Part shown: piece after piece, positions 7,308 through 16,195 of the stretch
Numbering within the stretch: position 1 is the stretch's first letter
Layout: each line of letters opens with the position of its first letter
Notes under the pieces: generated by a model
What the model was told of the DNA's origin: nothing
Seen by the model: only the letters and a program-made list of their open reading frames with translations
The model's database searches: none
Position numbers and translations under genes: made by a program
Assembly: GCA_964514385.1 (NCBI GenBank)
Contig: CAZEQJ010000038.1
Location: forward strand, 1-27,646
Direction of reading: 5' to 3'
From: CAZEQJ01 sp964514385
GTDB lineage: Bacteria > Bacteroidota > Bacteroidia > Cytophagales > Cyclobacteriaceae
Length of the DNA stretch: 27,646 nucleotides

Positions 7308-9557
7308 ATGATAAAGAGATCCCTTACAGGGTTATCCATATTTTTTATTATTCTGTTACTAAGTTTTCCGCGGTTTGCTTCTGCTCAGGATATAGACAGA
7401 GAAGAAATTGCAGGTCAGCTCCTGGAACAGGCCAATATCGTACTCAGGGATCAGCCGGAAGCGTGGGAAGTAATTCGTCAGCTTCTTGAGCAGGCATATG
7501 AATTTCAGCCGGACAACGTCGAAATCAACTATAAACTTGGCCTGAACTATCTTCAGAATGTGGAACGTGGCAAATCTGTACCTTATCTTATGCGCGTATA
7601 TGAGTCAGATCCTGATTATGTGTTTAATCTGCTGTATCTGATAGGTCAGGGATACCAGTACCAGTCCGAATTTCTGACTGCCTCTGAGTATTATGATCAA
7701 TACCTTCAGAAATTATCCAGAGATACGCGTTACAGGGGTGCTGATCGTACGCCGGAACGGGAAGTGCAACGCCGGATTTACGAATGCTCAAATGGTCTTG
7801 AATTCAAAAACAATCCATACAACTATAAAATCATAAACGTAGGGCCTGCTATTAATACAGCCGCCCCGGAGTATGGTCCTGTCATCAATCAGGATGAGAC
7901 CTTAATGGTATTTACCAGCAGAAGGCAGGAAAATAACCTGAATGAAGACGTGGATGCCGACAACTTTTACTTTGAGGATATTTACATCTCACGTAAGGTG
8001 AATGGCAACTGGACCCGGGCAGGAAATATTGGAAGTATGGTGAATACACGGTTTCACGATTCTAACCTTGCCCTTTCAGCCGACGGATCGCAATTGTATG
8101 TATATAAGGATGAAAATCAGGGAGATATTTATGTGAGCCAGTTAGTTTCAGATTTCCGCTCCGATTCCATGATATGGAGCGAACCCATACCACTGGATGA
8201 AAATATAAATTCTGAGTCGTATACGGAAGGCTCTATTTCCATTTCTCCGGATAAAAAAGTGTTATTTTTTGCCTCAGATCGACCCGGCGGGTATGGTGGG
8301 CTTGATATTTATGTATCACGACTTGATTCCAGGGGAAGATGGGGCAAATCCGAAAACCTGGGCGCTCAGGTAAATACGGAGTTTGATGATGATGCGCCGT
8401 TTATAGATTACGATGGCAAGACCTTATATTTCAGCAGCAAGGGAAGAAAGGGTGTAGGCGGTTATGATATTTTCAGAACCGAATATGACAGTGCGCGTGA
8501 AGAATGGAGTGCGCCTGAAAATATGGGATTTCCGATCAACACGCCCGATGACGATATTTATTATGTAAGTACGGAAGATGGAAAGCGTGGCTATTATGCG
8601 TCGGTAAAAGAAGACGGATACGGGTTTACCGATATCTACATGATTTCACTCGACACGGCGGCCAACCAGATTATGGATGATGACGGCAATGGCAGATCAT
8701 CAACGGGTCAGTTAGGTAATGTCGCAGGTGGCCCAGGCAAAGCCAACATTACCGGAGTGGAGTTGGGAAATCAGCAGAATAATGGCGTTGTGGATACGAC
8801 AGCCATATCAGAAGATGCATCCGCTGAAAATGTAAATACCACTACAGGTACAGAAAATAATACGTCAGGAATTAATGGAGGTGGAGATGGTGCAGGAACA
8901 TCGGACGATACCGGTAATACTACAGCCGACCTGATCCCGGTCACCCTACTGGTGAAGGTGGTCGATAAACAAGATGGTACCCCTGTAGATGCAGCACTCA
9001 GACTCGCTGTAAATGGTGGAGAAACATATAATGGAGCAGCGCAGGGTGACGGCATTTACAAATTTTCTATACCGGCTACGGAAGCAAAAACATATATGCT
9101 AAGTGCAGACAAGGCCGGATATGCATTCAGTAATTTCAGGGTAAACCTGCCCGCTTCCATAGCTGCACCACAGGAGTTCAAGCGACTTATTGAGCTTCAA
9201 CGGTTAAGAACAGGGTATTCACAGGTGTTGCGCAATGTCTATTTTCTTTCTGGTACAGCAACATTTACAGAAGACTCTTTCGATGAGCTGAATAAACTGT
9301 TACAGATGATGCAATCAAATCCCGCACTCAAAATCGAACTCGGAGGACATACCGATAACGTCGGACCGGCCGATTACAATAAAAAACTATCGGAACGGAG
9401 GGCTCAGGCAGTTAAAAATTACCTCGTGGAAAAAGGGATTGATGCTGCCAGGATTACGGCTGTAGGATATGGTGAGGAAAGACCATTGGCCAGCAATGAT
9501 GATGAATTAGAAGGCAGAGAGCTAAACAGAAGGGTTGAACTTAAAGTTCTCCAGTAA
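7308..9557 (+). CDS. PorE-like TPR-PD40-CRD-OmpA envelope protein
   Basis: A 749-residue protein from the ATG at 7308; a TTG at 7281 would add nine residues in front of the signal peptide and is less likely. The signal peptide (SIFFIILLLSFPRFASA) is followed by TPR helices, a PD40 propeller (FFASDRPGGYGGLDIYV, YFSSKGRKGVGGYDIF, DGYGFTDIYMIS) and a Ser/Thr/Asn/Gly-rich linker near residues 450-530. Then come a carboxypeptidase-regulatory-like fold and, over the last 110 residues, an OmpA domain with GGHTDNVG, KLSERRAQAV and ELNRRVEL, the peptidoglycan-binding signature. This order matches PorE of Porphyromonas, which anchors the type IX motor complex to the cell wall. Many Bacteroidota carry several such paralogues, so the match to PorE proper is probable, not certain. 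porT, two genes downstream, supports the link. Confidence 0.9.
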   Translation: MIKRSLTGLSIFFIILLLSFPRFASAQDIDREEIAGQLLEQANIVLRDQPEAWEVIRQLLEQAYEFQPDNVEINYKLGLNYLQNVERGKSVPYLMRVYESDPDYVFNLLYLIGQGYQYQSEFLTASEYYDQYLQKLSRDTRYRGADRTPEREVQRRIYECSNGLEFKNNPYNYKIINVGPAINTAAPEYGPVINQDETLMVFTSRRQENNLNEDVDADNFYFEDIYISRKVNGNWTRAGNIGSMVNTRFHDSNLALSADGSQLYVYKDENQGDIYVSQLVSDFRSDSMIWSEPIPLDENINSESYTEGSISISPDKKVLFFASDRPGGYGGLDIYVSRLDSRGRWGKSENLGAQVNTEFDDDAPFIDYDGKTLYFSSKGRKGVGGYDIFRTEYDSAREEWSAPENMGFPINTPDDDIYYVSTEDGKRGYYASVKEDGYGFTDIYMISLDTAANQIMDDDGNGRSSTGQLGNVAGGPGKANITGVELGNQQNNGVVDTTAISEDASAENVNTTTGTENNTSGINGGGDGAGTSDDTGNTTADLIPVTLLVKVVDKQDGTPVDAALRLAVNGGETYNGAAQGDGIYKFSIPATEAKTYMLSADKAGYAFSNFRVNLPASIAAPQEFKRLIELQRLRTGYSQVLRNVYFLSGTATFTEDSFDELNKLLQMMQSNPALKIELGGHTDNVGPADYNKKLSERRAQAVKNYLVEKGIDAARITAVGYGEERPLASNDDELEGRELNRRVELKVLQ

Positions 9558-9568
9558 AATCATCATTC

Positions 9569-10291
9569 ATGACAGTAGTACCCTATAAAGATAAACAGTC
9601 GACAAAGAAAAAGCAGGTGGAAGAGATGTTCGATAACATCAGCCACCGGTATGATTTCCTCAACCATTTTCTTAGCCTTGGTATTGATAAAGGATGGCGT
9701 AAAAAGGCCATCCGCATGCTGAAGGAGCAAAGCCCTTCTCATGTACTGGACATAGCTACGGGTACTGCAGATTTTGCAATAGCCGCAAGCCATGTTTCGC
9801 AAAATATTACAGGTATAGACATTTCAAATGGCATGCTTGAGGTGGGGAGGAAGAAGTTGAAAGACAAGGGACTGGATAGCAGGATTACCCTCGTTCAGGC
9901 AGATAGTGAGAATCTGCCTTTTGAAACCAAGACATTTGATGCCGCAATCGTTGCATTTGGTGTCCGTAATTTTGAAAATCTTGAGAAGGGATTACAGGAT
10001 ATTTTCCGGGTACTAAAACCCGGCAGCAGATTTATTGTTCTGGAGTTCTCTCAGCCAGGTAAATTTCCGTTCAAACAGGTATACAGATTGTATTTTAAAA
10101 ATATACTGCCGGTAGTAGGGGCATGGCTTAGTAAAGATAAGTCAGCATATTCATACCTGCCCGAGTCAGTAGATGCATTTCCGTATGGAGATGCGTTTCT
10201 TCAAAAATTAAATCAGGTTGGATTCGTTAACACTACATGTACGCCTTTAACTTTTGGCATAAGCTCTATTTACTCAGCTTTCAAGCCCTGA
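9569..10291 (+). CDS. ubiE: Demethylmenaquinone methyltransferase UbiE/MenG
   Basis: A 240-residue class I SAM-dependent methyltransferase that adds the last methyl group to demethylmenaquinone, giving menaquinone. UbiE family hallmarks are visible: the N-terminal VEEMFDNISHRYDFLNHFLS (residues 17-36), the SAM-binding motif VLDIATGTADFA (59-70), the acidic end of the second strand (GIDIS), the post-motif VAFGVRNFEN, and FRVLKPGSRFIVLEFS. The C-terminus keeps TFGISSIYSAFKP as usual. It is cytoplasmic or loosely membrane bound. It begins 11 nt after the PorE-like gene and overlaps porT by 55 nt, so the three are probably one transcript. From memory, ubiE-porT adjacency is common in Bacteroidota. 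Confidence 0.97.
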   Translation: MTVVPYKDKQSTKKKQVEEMFDNISHRYDFLNHFLSLGIDKGWRKKAIRMLKEQSPSHVLDIATGTADFAIAASHVSQNITGIDISNGMLEVGRKKLKDKGLDSRITLVQADSENLPFETKTFDAAIVAFGVRNFENLEKGLQDIFRVLKPGSRFIVLEFSQPGKFPFKQVYRLYFKNILPVVGAWLSKDKSAYSYLPESVDAFPYGDAFLQKLNQVGFVNTTCTPLTFGISSIYSAFKP

Positions 10292-10947
10292 TTTTATTCG
10301 CTGGTAGCATCCGCGCACAGTCCGGGATCAATACATACCTGCAGGAGTACGACAGGAAGACAGTCAGGTTTGGGTTCACACTCGGTGCTCATACATCAGC
10401 ATTCAATCTCCGGTATGCCGAAAGTTACCAGACCATGGATACCCTCCACTCCGTTATGCAGCCTAATTCTGCTGGGGTAAATGTCGGGATGCTGGTCAAT
10501 TACAGGATTACGGATAATCTCCATTTACGCAGTTTGTTGAAAGTAGGATTTTATGAGCATGAACTGGAATACAACTATACGGATGGTACATCACTACGGG
10601 AATTGCGGGAATCGACATTCGTCGAATTGCCTTTACTGGTCAAATTCCAGACATCCAGAAGCAGCAACTCACGTTTTTATACTGTAGCAGGTATAACACC
10701 GGGATTTAATGCGCGCGGACTGGACGAGTCCAATGCCAACCTTAACCGGCTCCCGGTACAACGCTTTAACCTTATGGTGGAGGCAGGTTTTGGTATGAAT
10801 TTATACTATCAGATTTTTATACTCTGTCCCGAAATCAGATTTTCTACAGGGGTTATCAATGCACTCACCGGGCAGCAGAACAGGTTTTCCGAACCGCTAC
10901 AACGTTTGACAACCCACGCTATTTCCCTATATTTCCATTTTGAATAG
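10237..10947 (+). CDS. porT: PorT-family outer-membrane beta-barrel protein (type IX secretion)
   Basis: A 236-residue protein with a signal peptide (LLSFQALILFAGSIRAQ, cleavage near residue 27) and then alternating beta-strand sequence of a small outer-membrane barrel (VRFGFTLGAH, NVGMLVNYRIT, HLRSLLKVGFYE, FVELPLLVKFQT, FYTVAGITPGF). It ends in an aromatic strand (HAISLYFHFE). This is the PorT/SprT pattern; PorT is needed for type IX secretion and gliding in Bacteroidota. The start is set by the lack of any other ATG, GTG or TTG before the signal peptide core, which forces a 55-nt out-of-frame overlap with the ubiE end, so the signal sequence is encoded inside ubiE. Translational coupling to ubiE is likely. 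Confidence 0.85.
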   Translation: MYAFNFWHKLYLLSFQALILFAGSIRAQSGINTYLQEYDRKTVRFGFTLGAHTSAFNLRYAESYQTMDTLHSVMQPNSAGVNVGMLVNYRITDNLHLRSLLKVGFYEHELEYNYTDGTSLRELRESTFVELPLLVKFQTSRSSNSRFYTVAGITPGFNARGLDESNANLNRLPVQRFNLMVEAGFGMNLYYQIFILCPEIRFSTGVINALTGQQNRFSEPLQRLTTHAISLYFHFE

Positions 10948-10951
10948 TAGT

Positions 10952-11704
10952 ATGAAAAAAACAGTATTTATAACAGGCGCTTCCAGTGGTATTGGAAGGG
11001 CAACAGCACGTATTTTTGGTTCAAATGGATTTAACCTGGTCATATGCGGCCGGCGACAGGAAAGGTTGCAGGAACTGGAAAAGGAATTTGGTAGTAAGGT
11101 AAAGGTAGAGTCACTGGTGTTTGATGTTTCCAGCAATGATGAGGTCGGGGCAGCTATCAAAAAAATGAAAACATCGCTTCATGAGATCGATATACTAGTG
11201 AACAATGCTGGCAACGCACACGGTCTTTCTTCCATTTTTGAAGGGGATATCGAGGACTGGGACAATATGATCGATATTAATGTGAAAGGGTTGTTGTACG
11301 TATCCAGGGCAATCCTGCCTGCCATGGTTGCCAGGAAATCAGGGCACGTTATAAATATTGGATCTATTGCCGGTTTCGAGGCTTACCCAAATGGGAATGT
11401 TTACAATGCATCAAAGTTTGCCGTTCGCGCCATCAACAAGGCGATGCGCCTCGATGTATTGGAGTATGGCATTCGGGTAGGGGCTGTGAATCCCGGTCTG
11501 GTTGAGACAGAGTTTTCACTGGTAAGGTTTAAAGGCGACCAGGAGCGATCGTCAAATGTATATAAAGGATTCGAAGCCTTACAGGCTGAAGACATTGCCG
11601 ATGCCGTATATTATATGGCTACGCGCCCCGCCCATGTGAATATTGAAGATATTCATATCTTCCCTACAGCACAGGCAGGAGCTACTCGTGTGATTAAGAG
11701 TTGA
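10952..11704 (+). CDS. Short-chain dehydrogenase/reductase (YdfG-like)
   Basis: A 250-residue classical SDR from the ATG at 10952, 4 nt after the porT stop; a TTG at 10940 would only add four residues. It has the cofactor motif TGASSGIG (residues 8-15), an Arg pair after strand 2 (CGRRQER) that favours NADP(H), NNAG (84-87), and the catalytic set N110, S138, Y151 and K155 (YNASK). The closest pattern I recall is the YdfG group, which oxidises 3-hydroxy acids such as L-allo-threonine or serine or reduces malonic semialdehyde; the substrate is not proven by sequence. It is cytoplasmic and probably co-transcribed with ubiE-porT. Its stop lies 2 nt from the convergent stop of the next gene. Confidence 0.9.
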   Translation: MKKTVFITGASSGIGRATARIFGSNGFNLVICGRRQERLQELEKEFGSKVKVESLVFDVSSNDEVGAAIKKMKTSLHEIDILVNNAGNAHGLSSIFEGDIEDWDNMIDINVKGLLYVSRAILPAMVARKSGHVINIGSIAGFEAYPNGNVYNASKFAVRAINKAMRLDVLEYGIRVGAVNPGLVETEFSLVRFKGDQERSSNVYKGFEALQAEDIADAVYYMATRPAHVNIEDIHIFPTAQAGATRVIKS

Positions 11705-11706
11705 TA

Positions 11707-12141
11707 TTAGCGCTTAAAACCAAGCACACTTCCACCACAATAGTTCGAAGAACCAACAAAGGTATAGGTAATATAATAAATACCTGTTGAGGTACATGGA
11801 TAGGATATTGCGCTGATGTAACTACCGTTGATATACGAAGATACCTTTTCCTGACGGTTGCCGTCATAAATAGTTACCACTATACCATCAGTTTCAGGCC
11901 CGTTTGCACATATATTGATCATGTACTGGGTGCCGCTGGTAAACACATAAGAGTATTCCACTTTATTTTTAGACCCACCTGCACCATCAATGGCATAGCT
12001 TTTTAGGAAATTAAAACCTGACGCCAGCTTAGGGATGCACTGATCAGTGTATGTTTCCGGGTTACATTGGGCTGAAATCTCTGATTGATTTACAAAAAGA
12101 ACGATTCCAACGGTCAACAATATAGCTATTGCTTTTTTCAT
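11707..12141 (-). CDS. Small secreted protein, function unknown
   Basis: A 144-residue protein with an N-terminal signal peptide (AIAILLTVGIVLFVNQSEISA, cleavage near residue 24). The mature part has five cysteines (C26, C35, C78, C116, C135), and strand-rich sequence such as TQYMINICANG, GIVVTIYDG and GIYYITYTFVG. This recalls a single beta-sandwich of the pre-peptidase C-terminal kind, but the resemblance is by eye only. There is no lipobox and no type IX C-terminal sorting signature. It lies 10 nt downstream of the lipoprotein gene and is probably its operon partner. I do not recognise the family. Confidence 0.75.
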   Translation of the reverse strand: MKKAIAILLTVGIVLFVNQSEISAQCNPETYTDQCIPKLASGFNFLKSYAIDGAGGSKNKVEYSYVFTSGTQYMINICANGPETDGIVVTIYDGNRQEKVSSYINGSYISAISYPCTSTGIYYITYTFVGSSNYCGGSVLGFKR

Positions 12142-12151
12142 ATTTAAAAGA

Positions 12152-13054
12152 TTAGCTTATGATTTTGTTTCTTACTCTGTCTGTGATCTCTCTTATCTCC
12201 TGAAGATTTTCTTCAGTGATCTTTATCTCGCTGGTACTGTTGTCGATTACCATCAACACACCGTCCACTACCTCAGTAGTAGTTTCACCTTGTGTTATGA
12301 TTATCTCAATATTGTTGAATGCTTCCTGCAGTGGTGTCAGGTCAGCATGCAGTCCGGCGATGTTCGGATCTGCTTCGATGTAGAAGGAGAGGAGCAGCAT
12401 GATGTTTTCAAGGATGATCTTTTGCTCTCCTATCGTGGTTTTCACCTCTTCCATATCTGGATTCTGCATTTGCACCTGGCACAATACATGAAGTGCCTCA
12501 AGCCAACCTCCTGTTAGCAAAAGAACACTCAGGTTTGACCTCCGCTGACTTTGCAGATATTCGTTGATATCGTTGAAGTTTTTGGTTGTGATGAATAGCA
12601 GAGAATCGAGGTTACTGCTATTGGTTGCAAGACGTTTGATTGTCTGAATATCAAAAAACTGACCAATGCTCAGCCCTGTTGCCAGTTCATTTACCGCATT
12701 CAGATAAAAGAGAGCGTCCTGATTTTGCTCATAGATATTGGTGTAACCTAAATCCATACCGTAAATACCCAGGTTAAGGGCTTTTTGATAATTGCTGTTA
12801 TAATTTGATACATTTTCTGTATCGTTAAGCATGGATTTATCATATTTCGTGCCAGATTGTTTGATCAGCACTGAAATCTCTAATGGAGCAGGGATCTGCT
12901 GTATAATATCCCCTATCACTTCATCTGAGATCGCGGGCTCAGGTGTGTCCATTTTTTCAAGACTGTCCAGAATAGCCTGTTGATTAGGTTTTTTATCACC
13001 CGAACAGGAGATCAAAATTCCCAGTATTGCAACGGCAATAAATATGTTTTTCAT
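12152..13054 (-). CDS. Lipoprotein, mostly helical, function unknown
   Basis: A 300-residue protein with a clear lipoprotein signal, ILGILISC, modified cysteine C17, followed by SGDKK. The mature chain is almost entirely predicted helix and includes long amphipathic stretches and a YGMDLGYTNIYEQNQDA segment; a Thr/Ile-rich part (IIITQGETTTEV) is near the end. No enzyme motif is visible. The chain appears full length, and the start is supported by an excellent promoter 20 nt upstream. It probably resides in the inner leaflet of the outer membrane or in the periplasm. Together with the downstream 144-residue protein it forms a two-gene unit located just after the ABC exporter gene. Confidence 0.8.
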   Translation of the reverse strand: MKNIFIAVAILGILISCSGDKKPNQQAILDSLEKMDTPEPAISDEVIGDIIQQIPAPLEISVLIKQSGTKYDKSMLNDTENVSNYNSNYQKALNLGIYGMDLGYTNIYEQNQDALFYLNAVNELATGLSIGQFFDIQTIKRLATNSSNLDSLLFITTKNFNDINEYLQSQRRSNLSVLLLTGGWLEALHVLCQVQMQNPDMEEVKTTIGEQKIILENIMLLLSFYIEADPNIAGLHADLTPLQEAFNNIEIIITQGETTTEVVDGVLMVIDNSTSEIKITEENLQEIREITDRVRNKIIS

Positions 13055-13073
13055 ACAGCTCTAATTACGGTAA

Positions 13074-13104
13074 CAAAATTAACTATATATCAATGCTTTA
13101 CAAA
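13074..13104 (-). promoter_or_regulatory. Bacteroidota-type promoter (TTTG-N19-TAnnTTTG)
   Basis: On the minus strand, TTTG (13101-13104) is followed after exactly 19 nt by TAATTTTG (13074-13081), matching both the -33 and -7 elements of the Bacteroidota primary sigma factor at the right spacing. The expected start is near 13068, leaving about 14 nt of leader before the lipoprotein ATG at 13054. It separates the lipoprotein pair from the ABC exporter unit upstream, whose stop is at 13107. Confidence 0.75.
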
Positions 13105-13106
13105 TA

Positions 13107-16100
13107 TTAATGTTTCTTACGTTTGATTTTGATATTGCCCGATCCATCCACGAGTTTTTTAAACCATTCGTAATAGAGGGCAATATATAAGATAATGGTC
13201 ATCAGCCAAATGACAATAATGTCAAAAACAAACGTGGGTAGGAAAACTCCCAGAAAATGCTTTGTCGGCATAAAAAACTGAGCCCGGTAATCGAGCGGGT
13301 GGTCCGGCTCCGGATCATTGTAAATCGGATCAATCAACTGAATAACCTTGCCATTATGTACAATGAAACGGTTTTCGGTTGTGATATTACGCAGCAGGTC
13401 ATTGAGGCTTTCGTTTGAATACTTGTTTTTGTATTCACTGATATCTACCCCGTAGGTATCTGTAAGAATAGCCTCAAGTCTTGTTTTTTTCAGGCTGGCA
13501 TCTGCAAAAATATCAAGATAATGGTCTTTAAGCTGTGCGAGATGGCCTGAAATCACCGGATAAAGGGATGCATCGTAGGATTCAAGCGTGAGTTGTTCAA
13601 TAACAGCCGGATCGGCGAGCCCTTCCTTGTAAGGTTCTCTTGAAAGCTCATTTCGTAATACCCTGAAATCATCTTCCAGTATGGAACGGATGCTGTCGCT
13701 ATCTGTATTGAAGTTACGATTGATGTAATTGAGCTTGTCTTCTAGGGTATTAAAAAGGTAAGCCGATTTAAAATCCGCTTCTTTTTCGAGCTTATCAAAG
13801 GGATAATAGGGGGCCTGATAGGAGTTATTTTTAAACTGATAGACGGCCATAGCTTCATAAGCCCATCTGCTTGCCATAAAATCTGCAATTACAGGCACTT
13901 TTCCTTTTGAGCTGATAGCGTTATTCAGTTTGTCAAAGGGGAACAGCAAACCGCTTAGTATCATTTGTGGGATAAGCAGCAGCGGAATGATGATATATAC
14001 CGTTACAGCCGAATTGAAAGCTGACGATATGTTCAGCCCCAGCACATTGGAGAAGCAGGATACGGTAAACAGCACCAGCCACATGGCTACTGTCATCTCC
14101 CTGATCTCGAGTATGAGGTTACCGATAACTACAAACGTTAATGTCTGTATGGCCGAAAGTAAAAATAGTATAGCCACTTTGGAGAGGAGGTAGCTATTCC
14201 AGCTCAGGTTAAGAAATGACTCACGTCTTAATATTTTACGGTCTTTTATAATCTCTTCAGCACTTACCGTGAGGCCCATAAACATGGCTACGATAATAGC
14301 CATAAGGAAGAAGGCAGGTATGTTCTCATTGAAGCGGAAAATATATTCATCCTGTCCTGCTGAGCGGTAGCGGATGATGAAAGCCAGAATAATCGCCAGC
14401 ACAGGTGCTTCCAGCAGGTTGATCAGCAGATATTGGGTATTGCTGATCTTGGCCAGAAAATCACGTGTTGTATAAATAAATGTTTGTTTGATCCGTGTCG
14501 GGATATTAAGATTCTTGGGCGGGTCTTCGTCGACGTCGGCTATTTTCTGTACGGTATAGTTTTCCCGGTAAAGTTCTTCCCACTGTTGCGGATTTATTTT
14601 TCGTTTGTTGGTAAGCTGACCATATTCATCCACTACCTTGGCCTCAACGATATTGAATATCTGTTCAGGGTTAACATTACCGCAGGTAGGACATACACCT
14701 CTGCCGGCATCTACCTGGTTGGTTACCCGTTTAAAATAGGTGACTGCTTCGAGTGGGTTACCATAAAAAACCTGATATCCACCAGTGTCCATGATGATCA
14801 TCTTGTCAAACATCTTGTAGATGTCAGAAGATGGCTGATGGATTACCACGAAAATCAGCTTACCCTTCAGGGTTAGCTCCTTGAGCAGATCGATTACATT
14901 TTCAGAATCACGTGATGAAAGACCTGACGTGGGTTCATCGACAAACATCACCCCGGGCTCGCGTATTAGCTCAAGTGCAATATTAAGTCGCTTCCTTTGG
15001 CCCCCTGAGATGGTTTTGTCAAGTACAGAGCCTACACGAAGGTCTTTGCGCTGGTCAAGACCTAGGTTGGTCAGCACCTCCATTACTTTGGTGTCAATCT
15101 CCTCGTCGCTCAGGTCGGCAAAGCAAAGCTTGGCATTATAAAAAAGGTTTTGATAAACGGTAAGCTCTTCTATGAGCAGGTCGTCCTGGGCGACATATCC
15201 GATGACGCCTTCAATATTTTCCTTTTGGGTATAAATATTGTACCCGTTGATAAGTATTTCGCCTTCCGATGGGGCATGTATACCGGCAAGGGTATTGAGC
15301 AGGGTTGTTTTTCCGGCGCCACTGGCTCCCATAATACCAATAAGCTGGCCGTTTCCTTCTGAGATGTTGATGTCACGAAGTCCGATACCGCCGTTGGGAA
15401 AGGTAAACCATAGGTTGTTGGCATTGAAACTGAGGTTGGCCGTGTCGTCGTCCGCAATAAAATTACGGATAAGCTCAGAATAATACAGGGCACTACCGAG
15501 CTGTGTTTTCAGCGTACTGCCATGTGAAAACAGATAGGACTGGTTATTCTTCATGATGAAACCGTTGAGCAGGATTTCATCATTGCCGAGATATTTTACG
15601 AAATACAGATCAACCGATCTTATGGCGATAAATCGTATTTCACCATTGATGTGTGAATGCACATAATGGATATCAGTTGCCCTTTCAGGTACCTCGTCTT
15701 TTACAATCAGGATGTTGTCTAGGCTGTGATCAAGCTCATCGATTTTGTTGAAGATAAAGCTTTCTATCAGCTTGAATTCGTGCTTGTCAAAGTTGAATAC
15801 CGTGGAAATCGTATCTATGATTTCCATACGCTGGGGTGTGAACTTACCATCTGAGCCTACCAGCTCAAATATTTTGATAAGCACCACTACCTTCTGCTTC
15901 TGCGTAAGGGTTTTGTTAATCTTCTTACAAATGGCGAGGGTTTTTACCGAGTCTCGGACAGATGTAAGCTTGGTTTCCTTCCTTTCTTCTTTTTCCTTAT
16001 TGTAATCAGAATACTTATCGTAAAGCTCAAGGTAGCTTTTGATAGAATCCTGATCAAGTTCAGTCTTAAAAAAGGTAATGACAAACTCTCTTTCCTTATC

Positions 16101-16172
16101 AGATACCCCACCATCCTGCTTGGTGATGATCGCGAAGAGCTGAGTAAGTGCTTTTAGTATTTCCTCACTCAT
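13107..16172 (-). CDS. ABCG-like exporter with N-terminal TerB-like and FHA-like regions
   Basis: A 1021-residue half-transporter. Residues 1-145 are helical and look like a TerB-type domain (VVLIKIFELVGSDGKFTPQ, 97-115). Residues about 155-245 are strand rich (DEILLNGFIMKNNQSYLFSH) and could be an FHA-like fold; that is a guess from pattern. The ATPase follows: Walker A GASGAGKTT (282-290), Q-loop YVAQDD, signature ISGGQ (388-392), Walker B and catalytic Glu FVDEPTSGL (E413), and switch His VIHQPSSD. A CPTC pair (C494, C497) lies beyond it. The C-terminal part holds about six membrane helices with a roughly 200-residue extracytoplasmic insertion before the last. It resembles FHA-ABCG fusions such as mycobacterial Rv1747. 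It lies 23 nt after siaC, so the SiaB/SiaC switch may control it. Confidence 0.88.
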   Translation of the reverse strand: MSEEILKALTQLFAIITKQDGGVSDKEREFVITFFKTELDQDSIKSYLELYDKYSDYNKEKEERKETKLTSVRDSVKTLAICKKINKTLTQKQKVVVLIKIFELVGSDGKFTPQRMEIIDTISTVFNFDKHEFKLIESFIFNKIDELDHSLDNILIVKDEVPERATDIHYVHSHINGEIRFIAIRSVDLYFVKYLGNDEILLNGFIMKNNQSYLFSHGSTLKTQLGSALYYSELIRNFIADDDTANLSFNANNLWFTFPNGGIGLRDINISEGNGQLIGIMGASGAGKTTLLNTLAGIHAPSEGEILINGYNIYTQKENIEGVIGYVAQDDLLIEELTVYQNLFYNAKLCFADLSDEEIDTKVMEVLTNLGLDQRKDLRVGSVLDKTISGGQRKRLNIALELIREPGVMFVDEPTSGLSSRDSENVIDLLKELTLKGKLIFVVIHQPSSDIYKMFDKMIIMDTGGYQVFYGNPLEAVTYFKRVTNQVDAGRGVCPTCGNVNPEQIFNIVEAKVVDEYGQLTNKRKINPQQWEELYRENYTVQKIADVDEDPPKNLNIPTRIKQTFIYTTRDFLAKISNTQYLLINLLEAPVLAIILAFIIRYRSAGQDEYIFRFNENIPAFFLMAIIVAMFMGLTVSAEEIIKDRKILRRESFLNLSWNSYLLSKVAILFLLSAIQTLTFVVIGNLILEIREMTVAMWLVLFTVSCFSNVLGLNISSAFNSAVTVYIIIPLLLIPQMILSGLLFPFDKLNNAISSKGKVPVIADFMASRWAYEAMAVYQFKNNSYQAPYYPFDKLEKEADFKSAYLFNTLEDKLNYINRNFNTDSDSIRSILEDDFRVLRNELSREPYKEGLADPAVIEQLTLESYDASLYPVISGHLAQLKDHYLDIFADASLKKTRLEAILTDTYGVDISEYKNKYSNESLNDLLRNITTENRFIVHNGKVIQLIDPIYNDPEPDHPLDYRAQFFMPTKHFLGVFLPTFVFDIIVIWLMTIILYIALYYEWFKKLVDGSGNIKIKRKKH

Positions 16173-16195
16173 ACGGTTATTTTAGAAGCTGTGGA

